From positions 105,553 through 169,552 of the forward strand of contig JASJOG010000444.1 in assembly GCA_030142905.1 (NCBI GenBank): a DNA stretch of 64,000 bases, in the 5' to 3' direction. The notes under the pieces are model-generated. The model had not been told where the DNA came from, did not search any database, and saw only the letters and a list, made by a program, of their open reading frames with translations. Shown here in pieces: positions 23,248 to 32,618 of this stretch (positions are counted from its first letter, which is position 1; the number at the start of each line of letters is the position of its first letter). Position numbers and translations under genes: made by a program. Source of the DNA: Heliopora coerulea (Eukaryota > Cnidaria > Anthozoa > Scleralcyonacea > Helioporidae).

Positions 23248-23760
23248 CTGTAAAATCCCAGTTATAAGCCCCCGCGGTTATTAACCCACTCAATTATAGG
23301 CCCATCTACTTGTAAACAAAAAATTTATTCCTGTTGTAAGCCCCCCCTTATTGGCCTATGTATATGTAAACGTTCAAAAGAAAAGGTTTTCCTTTATAAG
23401 TACCTCCGCTGAGAAACCCCAACCCTTTCTTTGTCTTCTTTTCCTTGTTCCTTTAATCATAGTTACCTTTATAAAATTGTTTTCACAGTACAAGTAGAAT
23501 ATGGAACAATGATTTTTTTATTATCTCGTCAGATACTGTGAAAGAAACCATCCAATGTTTGACTGCAGTTTTCAGTGTACAACAGTTTAAACGCCGACAT
23601 GCACAACATCTGTTCTTGCCATTACGTTATCAGCTTGTTTCGAAACGTTTTTTTATTCTGCTTATAAGCCCCCCGGGAAATAAATCCCGCCGGATATAAG
23701 CCCACCCAAAACCACTTTCGAAATTGTATAAGCCCAGGGCTTATAACCGGGATTTTACGG
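23248..23760. mobile_element. Non-autonomous TIR element (TA target duplication)
   Basis: The left end ctgtaaaatcccagttataa and right end ttataaccgggattttacgg are inverted repeats of about 25 bp, with TA on both outer sides. The 513-bp interior is rich in ataagcccccc motifs and has no ORF. The size, TIR and TA duplication fit a Tc1/mariner/pogo-type MITE. Confidence 0.85.
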
Positions 23761-23762
23761 TA

Positions 23763-24481
23763 TAGTTCTTAAAACGGAATCTGAGTTGCAACTGGATGTT
23801 CTATGGATGAGAAATAAGAAAGTTTTTGCCACTCCGGTTTTGCTTCGAGATAATCAAGTGTTCTGAACTTCTCTACATCTAACCCTCGCTGTTTACAGAG
23901 AGTTTGCTTGAAGTCGTGGCAATTAAATAGAATTAAGGACGTTACTACAGAGTTGCTCGAAGGCGATCTATTGTTTGAAATATAAGGACCCTCAATCAAT
24001 CTTGAGCGAGGTAAACATCGAAATGGCGATATAAATGACGTTCTTGTCGATTTACGGATGCACTTAGCCCAAATGATGGCACTAGATTTAGGTGTCGAAG
24101 CGTTTGGTTTGTTTTGGTTATTTCACTTACTGAAATTTCCACCAAGCTTTCTCTGAGACAGCCGTTACGCACAGTGCAGCTTCGCACGGTTCGCTTCTCT
24201 TCAGGTTTCCGCGGACTTATTCGTTCGGTCCATGAATTTCTGTCTCGTATATTTCATTTCAATTTATTGGTTATAAAATTTATTTAGAGCTTGTGAGTGA
24301 AACGCGAGTAACTAACTATGGGCAAATTGAATATTTTTATTAAGGAGATTTTGAAATTTGCTTTTGTTGAGGAGTAAGTGGATTAGTAATTTTAGCGCAC
24401 AAACTAGAAAACACAGTTATTGAGTCTAATTATAAATGTTTGAGAAGTCTTTCTTAGATTATCTTTTGTCATCTTATTCAG
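23763..24481. other. No gene seen (probable intron)
   Basis: Only short unsupported ORFs. The 3' end supplies the polypyrimidine tract and acceptor of the next microexon. Confidence 0.5.
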
Positions 24482-24529
24482 AGGTTGTCGACGAATTCAT
24501 TGAAGGAACGGTTAAAAATGAAAGTTCAG
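24482..24529 (+). CDS. 48-nt phase-1 microexon (type C)
   Basis: Acceptor atcttattcag and donor gtaaac bracket 48 nt with phase-1 boundaries, encoding [E]VVDEFIEGTVKNESS[G]. It shares the opening EVV and the donor with the exon at 46145-46192 ([E]VVKEIKEETSESTKA[G]). Neighbouring introns are about 10 kb upstream and 14 kb downstream, most of it transposon. Confidence 0.65.
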
Positions 24530-24984
24530 GTAAACATAGTTTTTTTATTAGACATGTCAGTTTATAACCTGCCAATGCCTTATCCCTACCCGTAACATAA
24601 CTGTTGAGTTTGAGTTTATTAAGTTTACCACAAAATGTTACAAAAGACAATAAATATCAATATTTATACAGACATGTGGTAAAGAAGTCTAAAAGAAACC
24701 ACATAAGGCTTATAAAACAGATTTAGACTTTCTCCAATGGAATTAAATGAAATTGCAAATATAAAAAATAGGCACACAGTGTGTGCATGTATCCACTTAC
24801 TGAGTTGTTGATGACATAAATAATATTTAAGAAATACAGGTTCCAAAATGGATCACAATGAACTGAATAAAAATAATTCTTTTGGTATGGTAACGGTTTA
24901 AGTAATTAAATGCCAGTGGCCTTTCGCACAAATGACGTATTGTAAGTGTGATCAGCGCAAACGCAATGGCTCCGTTGATATACA

Positions 24985-25245
24985 CACGTAACGAGAATCT
25001 GACACTTGTGCAAGTTATGGAAACGGGAAAAAACCTGAGTGTTTTTTAAGTGCTGTATCAATGTAGAGCGGTCCAGACTGTTCGATTGCTGAGAAAGCTG
25101 ACAATACCTATGCCTGCGAGGCTCATAAAAGAGTCGCGTATTGCAGGGACTGAAAGATTAGACCCGGGCAAGATGTGTTAAGTCAGACGAAGATGACGAA
25201 TAAACCGACTCACAAACGTCTTAACAGCGCAATATTCGCAGTGAT
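24985..25245. repeat. Copy of a 260-bp unit repeated at 25490-25740
   Basis: Shared phrases include acttgt.caagtt.tggaaac, attagacccgg and cgtcttaacagcgcaatatt. The right copy lies inside the TIR element 25250-25964 and the left copy lies just outside it. The right copy opens with a short frame MAQGQNTCPSCGNEEKTRVF, zinc-ribbon-like, soon broken by stops. Confidence 0.7.
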
Positions 25246-25249
25246 CTAA

Positions 25250-25964
25250 GGCCTAGTCCATACGTTGAAGCTCAGTCGCATTTAATGCGATCAATTCTGT
25301 TCGACAGAAATGCGACGTCTGAACTGATTTTATTCGACGGAAATTCGATGTTGATTCAGACGTCGCATAAAATACAGTCGGATAAAATGCATAAATTAGT
25401 AAAATTAATTTTCTTATCCAATGATACAACGTTTGAAGCTTCGTGGACCCCACGAGTATCATTTTCAACATGGCACAGGGGCAGAACACTTGTCCAAGTT
25501 GTGGAAACGAGGAAAAAACAAGAGTGTTTTCTTTGTGCTGTGCCAGTGAAGAGCCGTCCAAACTGTACTGTGGTTGAGAAAACTGACGATACGCGTGAAT
25601 GGTAGGCTAATAAAAAAAAAGTCGCCTGTTACAGGGAATTAAGTATTAGACCCGGGGAATATCTGTTAAAGCAGACAATGATGACGAATTAAATGACTCC
25701 TCCTCAAACGTCTTAACAGCGCAATATTCTGAGTCATCTAAACCGCGTTTCTCTTCTTATTTTGAAAACTTTTGTCTGAATGACCTCTTTCCGCTTGGTG
25801 AAATAATCAACAACCGCGCTTTTTGGTGTCACATTTCAAGCTTCGTATTAAATGCGACACATTAAATTCTACATCTGAACTGAAACTTGTCACCTCCGTC
25901 GAGTTTTCGTAGTATTAAATGTGACGAATTAAATGCGACAGAACTTCGACGTCTGAACTAGGCC
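25250..25964. mobile_element. Non-autonomous TIR element with TAA target duplication
   Basis: The left end ggcctagtccatacgttgaa and the reverse complement of the right end (ggcctagttcagacgtcgaa) match. TAA lies outside both ends (25247-25249 and 25965-25967). The sub-terminal sequence is rich in tcgcatttaatgcga-type short palindromes. A 3-bp TAA duplication suggests PIF/Harbinger-type mobilisation. No transposase is inside; instead it contains the repeated 260-bp unit described at 24985-25245. Confidence 0.8.
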
Positions 25965-26144
25965 TAACACAAAACGTTCTCCTCTCTCTGACGTCAAACG
26001 TAGCACCACGCGCTCCGTTCGATATTCGCGACCTGTCCTTCACGTTCCGTAAATTCTTCACTCATATGTTCACTAAAGATTTACCGGGCGGAAATCTTAG
26101 ACGTAAAATGAAGATGAGAGCCCAGCTCAAAATTCGGAGATGTA

Positions 26145-26250
26145 ATATCATCACATTCAGGAATAGACAGAAACACACGAATAAAGTTTAATAGAAGTTA
26201 ACTGACGTTTCGTTGCCGACGCGCAACATTTTCAAAATAATTACAGATAG
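26145..26250 (-). repeat. Penelope-like tail fragment
   Basis: On the minus strand the motif GTTGC-GCGTCG-GCAAC-GAAACGT matches the hairpin of the PLE at 15343-15369. The upstream CTGANGA box has decayed (TTGAAAA). No ORF is attached. Confidence 0.5.
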
Positions 26251-26559
26251 AAATATTAAGATATTTATATTTATATTTATTCTTCACTCATACCCGTAAC
26301 TTATTGGGCTATCACGTAATTGCCACAAACCCAGCCAGCCAACCACCCATCCACCCACATCAAGACGCCAGCATAATGCCATTTTGGCATTCAATACAAT
26401 GGTCAGCGGACACAAAAACCTAAATGATGATGTACAAAAATATTCGTTTGTTTAATAATACCTGTAGTTTAACTGTAAAAAATTTCAACGAAACAGAGTT
26501 AATAATTTAAACGGCAAGTGAATTAACGAACTTCGGTCCTTGATATTTTATATATCAAT

Positions 26560-27030
26560 ATTATAATAGAGTGGCTACCTTTTTTCTTGTGAAGTTAAAG
26601 TGAACGCGTGTGTTCTGGTTCACAAACGTCTGTTCTGCGACTGCCCAGTGTATACAGAGGACATCTTGAGAGAAAATTCTAACATCCATGATCAAAATAG
26701 TCGATATGGTTCAATAAACTTGGTTTGTCCGCGCTTTAAAAGAGAAACTGAAGGAGGCCGGTCCTTTTCAGTCAGAATGGCAAGGCTATGGAACACCTTG
26801 CCAAACAAACTGAAGGTGATCAAAAGTGTAAATAGTTTTAAGAAAGCTCTGATAAATTTTTATGTTGATATTTTAAAGGATATTGATTATTTTACAGTTT
26901 TATAGTGTCAGTTTATAGTTGTTATAATTCTTATTTATTTATTTTGATTTATGTAATCGAGGACAGCTAGTTTATCAGTTAATGCTGTTATGTCGTTACC
27001 CTCTTTAATAAAAGTTAATTTATTGATTGA
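26560..27030 (+). pseudogene. CR1/jockey-like LINE 3' end
   Basis: The frame at 26600-26905 ends with RSFSVRMARLWNTLPNKLKV and SVNSFKKALINFY, the C-terminal signature of CR1/L2/jockey-type LINE proteins (normally an R...W..LP..lr....sFK..lk pattern). A 3' UTR and an attgattgatc tail follow. The reverse transcriptase is missing, so this is a strongly 5'-truncated copy. Confidence 0.75.
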
Positions 27031-27034
27031 TCCT

Positions 27035-27215
27035 CAGAAAAACGATTTCTGAGCCCCAAACGGGGATCGAATCCTCAACCTTCTGATTACCGGTGAGACG
27101 CTTTAACCATTAAACAGATGGTGAGCTAAGGTGCAAGTTCGACGTATGTGCCACCTGAGCGGAAGCCACTATATGTTAATAAAGATATTAATCAAATTTA
27201 TATTTTAGAAGGGTG
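27035..27215 (-). repeat. tRNA-derived SINE, minus copy
   Basis: Inverted relative of the 11060-11290 SINE. It shows the B-box complement gggatcgaatcc, an A-box region near 27100-27120 and the leader gtgcaagttcgac...ggaagccac. It lies directly behind the LINE tail. Confidence 0.8.
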
Positions 27216-27261
27216 AGAGCTTAGAGATATCTTGAGGTAATAGATGAGTGATCGTGAAGCT

Positions 27262-27500
27262 ATATGCTCAGAAAAACGATTTCTGAGCCACAGACGGGGA
27301 TCGAACCCGCAACCTTCTTGCACCTTGGCTCACCATCTGAGTTTTGGTAGCTAAATGTTTAGAGCGTCTCACCAGTCATCAGAAGGTTGCTGGTTCGATC
27401 CCCGTCTGGGGGTCAGAAATCGTTTTTCTGAGGAAAGAGCTTGACGATCGTACATCTCTCACCTCAAGATATCTTCTAGCTCTCGCACTTCTAAAATATA
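27262..27500. repeat. Two SINE copies head to head
   Basis: A truncated minus copy (27262-27315, B-box complement gggatcgaacc) meets a + copy (27316-27500) with GGTTCGATCCC at about 27391-27401 and the 3' body cgtttttctgagg. The join is inside the tRNA-like head. Confidence 0.75.
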
Positions 27501-27542
27501 AATTGATCAATATCATTATTAACATATGCCACACTAGACCTT

Positions 27543-29830
27543 GTGTTAACTAATATGCATGACTATTATTATTCGCCGCAAGCTTATCCACCATTTGGTT
27601 TATCTGACCATAACACTGTCGTGGCATCCCCTAAAGTTAAAGGACATAAAAGTAACACCAAGAAAGTGTTTACAAGACGTGACCGACGGAGAAGCCGTAA
27701 GGATGAAATGGGAAGATATTTGAACCTCGTGGATTGGTCTTCGATGTTTGCCCCTCTGAATAGTTGTGAAGAAATGTGGAACACTTTTTATGGAGTGGTG
27801 CATACTTGCCTAGATTTACTTATGCCAGAAAAACAGATTCGAATCTGCAAGGCTGATGCTCCATGGATGATTCAGAAATTGAAATCTCTTATTCTGAAAA
27901 GACAAAAAACGTTTAACGAATATGGTACGAATTCTTCTAAATTTAAGAATTATAGAAATTTAGTCAACAGAATTGAAGATACAGCAACTGAAAGGGGAAA
28001 ATCCAAAGAGATGGTGAAAAGAAGTGAAACGTCTTAGTAATATGAAAATCAAAAACAGTGACATAACATGTCAAATGAATGTTGACGAGTTTTTGAATCT
28101 CTTGCAACATGAACAAGCTAATGTTATTAATGCAGGTTTTTTGGAACCGCTTCAAGAGTACCGTTTGCCTGCACAACCAGCACGTCTTCCCTTGGAGGAG
28201 TCACCGGAGTTCCAGAATATAACTGAGAGTCTGGTAGAGAAGACCTTAGTGAAGGTTATACCGGGTAAAGCGTCTGGACCTGATGAAATACCAAACGGGT
28301 TTTTAAAGGAATATTCGGACATGGTGGCCCTTCCCCTTATGTACGTCCTAAATTCTTCCCTATCGTGAGCAATGTTTCCCCACCGTTTGGAAGATGGCTG
28401 ATGTATCACCAGTACGAGAACGAAGTCCGTTCACGATCTCAAGAAAGACTTAAGACCTATTTCGCTCACACCTTGTGCTTCCAGAGTGGCGGAAGAGTTC
28501 ATAGTAGAAGACTATGTTAAACCAGCAATATTAAAAGTAATTGATGCGAAGCAGTTTGGAGTAATCCCAAAATCTTCTACCACGATAGTTTTAATTAGTA
28601 TGTTGCATCACTGGTATCTAGGGACTGATGGTAATGGGGCAACTGTAAGAACTATATTATTTGATTATTATAAAGCTTTCGATCTCATTGACCACAATAT
28701 CCTAATTGATAAGCTATGTAACTTGGATTTAACTAGAAGTGTCGTCAATTGGATAATCAACTTTTTAACGAACAGATTTCAAAGAATTAAACTGGCTGAC
28801 AGCTGCTATTCGGAGTGGGGATCAGTCCCTTCTGGGGTACCACATGGAACAAAGTTGGGACTTTGGTGTGTTTACCCTTATGATCAATGACCTAGAGATC
28901 AACGATCATCATGTTTGGAAATATGTAGATGATACGACAACGTCCGAAATAGTTCCCAAGGAGGAAGTCAACAACGCCCAGTTTATAGCTGATCGTGTTA
29001 TGGAATGATCACATGAAAACAGAGTCCACTTAAATCCGAGCAAATGTAAAGAATTAAGAATTTCATTTGCGAAGATACCTGCAGTTTTAGATCCTGTAGT
29101 TGTTAATGGCAAGGAGTTGGCAGTAGTGAATTGCGTTAAACTGTTAGGTTTGACTGTTAGTAACTACTTGACCTGGAATGCCCACATAGATGAAGTTATA
29201 AAGAAAGTTGGTGAAAGATTGTATTTTTAGTACAGTTAAGGCGGGCTAAAGTACCAGTGCAAGATTTAGCGTTGTTTTATGTATCGTGTATTAGATCGGT
29301 GGTAGATTATGGAATACCAGCTTTTTACCATTCCCTACCGCAATACTTAAAGAGTGAGTTTGTGCGTCTGGAGAAAAGGGTCATGACTATCATTATGGCA
29401 GACTTGGATTATTATACTGCTCTTGAAAGTTTAGGTGTTAAACCCATGAAGGACCATCATGAACATCTGCGTAATAAACCTTTTCAATCTATAACTTTAG
29501 ATCCAAGCCATAAACTCAATAAATTATTACCAGAAAGATATAATCCATATTATAAGTTACGAAATCAGCGATATTTTGACATCCCACGCGTTTAAACAAA
29601 TAGAACAATAAACTCTTTTATTTTCGCTATGCGCGATTAATGAAACGTCCAGCTATACTCAAATTTGTATACTTGTTAAATTTTTAAGTTTTTTGAAAAT
29701 ATTATTTAGTTAATTTAATGTTATATAGTTTTAAATCTAATTAAAGTTATTCATTACAAAATTGCTTGTCAAATGTATCGGGTAGTATAGTATAAATAAA
29801 AGTTTTATTGGATGTAAATAATTACGAAAT
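27543..29830 (+). pseudogene. CR1/jockey-type LINE, nearly whole ORF2 but broken
   Basis: The frame at 27543-28037 opens with the end of an APE endonuclease (FGLSDHNTV). The linker and pre-RT frame at 28024-28368 has IPGKASGPDEIPNGFLKEYS. The RT frame at 28486-28890 shows motif A with LFDYYKAFDLIDHNIL and motif B with SGVPHGTKLG. The catalytic box KYVDDTT is at 28918-28938 in another frame. The thumb/C-terminal frame (29257-29595) has YVSCIRSVVDYGIPAFYHSL. At least four frameshifts or stops. Most of the endonuclease is missing at the 5' end. The 3' end runs into (TCTA)n, a typical CR1-like tail. Confidence 0.85.

Positions 29831-29912
<82 letters not shown>
29831..29912 (+). repeat. (TCTA)n microsatellite, LINE 3' tail
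   Basis: Twenty uninterrupted tetranucleotide units directly after the 3' UTR of the LINE. It is probably the LINE's own tail, expanded by slippage. Confidence 0.9.
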
Positions 29913-30384
29913 AATAGTGGCTTCCACTTAGGCTGAAAGACCAGCCAGCGTTTTCAAAACAGATAGCTAGTATTTCGTTTTACCGACCAAAATATTTTTA
30001 GGATTTCAAGTGTAACTTCGTTGGCTGGATCCTTGTGTTGTGTAATCCCAAAACGTGCTAAAAACGGATTAAATTTCGTAGTTATCTGCATGGTGCATAA
30101 GTGTACTTCTTTCGGAATATAACTGTTCAGAATCCCTCTGGTAACATGAAGCTCTAGATTGCTCATTACCCGAAAAATTTGACCGTATTACCGTTCCGAA
30201 AGCTAAGTACAGTTATAGCTGCATTTACTTCGCATGTCGTGTTCGATAAAAACTTCTCACGACACTAAGTCGTGTAAGATGTCATTACTATTGTGATGCT
30301 TTTTTATGTGTGTTAGATATAAAATTTACTTCAGATTGGTGTTTCTCAAGGGGTAGACTCTAAACACTAGTAACCTTAACCATT

Positions 30385-30582
30385 CAACTTATTCTTGATA
30401 GCTCAATGCCAAGAGGCCTTGCCTGATAATGATAAGATTACCGGTTTGATCCCCCGTCTAAGGCTCAGAAACAATTTCTGAGGACTTGAACCTCACGACC
30501 GTTCGCATGTCTTCTTTCGGACTGTGGAGAGCTGCTGTTGCACATTGTTTGATTTATTATAAGGTGGGGGGGGGGGGGGGGG
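30385..30582 (+). repeat. SINE remnant followed by poly-G
   Basis: Phrases cttgatagctcaatg, ggtttgatcccccgtc and tcagaaacaatttctgagg match the tRNA-derived SINE with decay. A G17 tract lies at 30566-30582. Confidence 0.6.
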
Positions 30583-30734
30583 CAGTCTTCTGTCGTAAAT
30601 TGTGAGGAAATATTAACAGCGTGCAACAAAACACGGAATAAAGCCTTGAAACATGTTCAACATCTTTTCTTGAAAAGGGGAACAACTTCTTGGAATCAGT
30701 TCCGCACAACAGTTAGTGTACTAATCTGGCTTCC

Positions 30735-31330
30735 CATCAACTGACCAGTGGGAACAAAGATAAGAGCAACCTACAGAACTTTAGTTTACTTGAATCATGT
30801 TCTATGCCAACTGAGCAATAAGATCAAAGTTTAATACATCCTACAATGTTTGGTTTACTGGTTTGATTTACGACCCACTGAGCAATGAGGTAAAGGTTGA
30901 GAATAAACCCATACATTTAGTTTATTAGTCTGATGTTCAACTGAGCAATAAGACCAAGGCTGAGTAGAAACCACAACCTTTGGTTTACTGGTCGGATGAT
31001 GTACCGTCTGAATTATCAAGCCAAATATGAAAATAACCCACGACTTTCAGTACTCATCTGATGTTCTACGAACTGAGCTGTAAGACCGAGTTTGAGAACA
31101 ACTTACGACCTTTGGTTCGCCGGTCTGATCTTCGATTTACATAACTATTAGACTAAGGCTAGAAGCATACAGTATCAAAAGTTCAGGTTTGCTAGTTTAA
31201 TTCTCTAACAGCTGAACTTAGTAATCTATGAGATTTAGGTTGAAAGATACGCAAAATTTTTCGTCTACGACTCTGATTATCTACTAACTGAGCTACGGCA
31301 CTAAGGTTGGAAGAACTTGGATCGCGTGAA
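30735..31330 (-). repeat. Tandem array of about nine degenerate tRNA-like units
   Basis: The tRNA D-arm complement aactgagcaataag recurs, often decayed, at about 30739, 30809, 30876, 30939, 31006, 31071, 31137, 31209 and 31286, a spacing of 63-75 bp. Between occurrences sits ggtttactggtctgatg followed by an acaacctt-type B-arm remnant, all in minus orientation. One unit is about the length of one tRNA with no spacer. None has intact boxes and stems, so no functional tRNA is claimed. Confidence 0.65.
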
Positions 31331-32578
31331 GATGCATCGTGGATTGACTTTCCGGCATTTAAGTTACTTCTTTCATTACGTGAAAAAGCTTTCTTGAGTT
31401 TCCAAAAGTAGCGTTGAGGAACGATGCCAACTTTTGAATGCAATCGTCCCTAGCAAGGTCGTTGTGTTACAGACATCCATCATTCAGACCCTTCTTTTCT
31501 TCGTTTTTGGGTAGTTAAACTCTTTGTTAACTCTGCTGTAACGCCAAATTTTAAGCCTGGTAGAAAGTTGACTGTTTATTTTGTGTTGACATCAGAAAAG
31601 TTGAGCTCTATCTGTAGCAGTGGCTAAGGAATTTGGAACGTATTTGTAGTCATGTCTGTACATAGAGCGTCTAAACAAGCCCCATGTTAAACAGATAAAG
31701 TCTGAGTGATGGGTAAATTCCACATAATGATCTTTTTAGGAAATTTTGTATCCTATCTGAGTGCTGTTTTAAAGAGTTAAATTTTTTCATACTATGAAAA
31801 AGCTGCAGCAATTCTGAAGAAGTTACAGCTTGAAATTACGAGTTCATGACATTTACTATTGAAGCGCGAGGTTCTCAAAGTAAACTTACTATTTTAGTGG
31901 GATACTGCATCCATGGTCGTCATTTTCTCGAATTGAGTACCCTTGTGAAAGATGTTTCATTTACGCCGTTGCTATCTGTAAAAAAAAATGAGATTTGCGA
32001 ATTCAAATGACAGCTAAAGTCAAGCTTTTCTCGACATAAAACTTGGACGAGTTGTATGAGATAATTGACCTCAAGAACATCTGTTAAATGGAAACATCAA
32101 CAGGACGTAACTGAAAAATGAAAGATTCAGTAACATGAAGGACTGTCTAGCAGATATAAGGTATCTTATTCAATGAACAAATACATTCACTGACAAAATA
32201 AGCGCTGAACAACGCTTAAATTTTTGACGCCAGTTCTTGGAGTAAAAAGCAAACAACATTACGTCTGTTTTAGGAATGAATTTTTGTTTGGGTTTTTGAG
32301 TTGATATTATTTTGCAATTAATGCAAACAAAGCATTATCGATCATTACGACGAATTGAATACAAGATGTTCTGCAATGAGATAATTAGCTTAATTTCATT
32401 TTCACTGGAAATAGTGCAAAGCAAACTTCCATTTTGGATATTTTTCTTTCATGGAAACATACGGATAACTCTTTCCAGATATCCATGCATCCTAATTAAA
32501 CATTTTCACTCTTATATAAAACAGGACTTATGAAAACATACAAAGACAAAACTTGTAAAATTAACAACAATTGGCAAA
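31331..32578. other. No gene seen (probable intron)
   Basis: AT-rich sequence without a supported ORF or repeat. Confidence 0.5.
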
Positions 32579-32618
32579 GTTTACGAGTGGATCTGTTCTT
32601 ACAGATCCACTCGTAAAC
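32579..32618. other. Perfect 18-bp hairpin at the left edge of the gypsy relic
   Basis: The arm 32579-32596 (gtttacgagtggatctgt) pairs perfectly with 32601-32618 around a TCTT loop. It may be a foldback rearrangement at the truncation point of the retroelement. Confidence 0.8.

Noticed and set aside
29831..29912. CRISPR-like or satellite array
   Set aside because: It is a simple TCTA microsatellite with no spacers.
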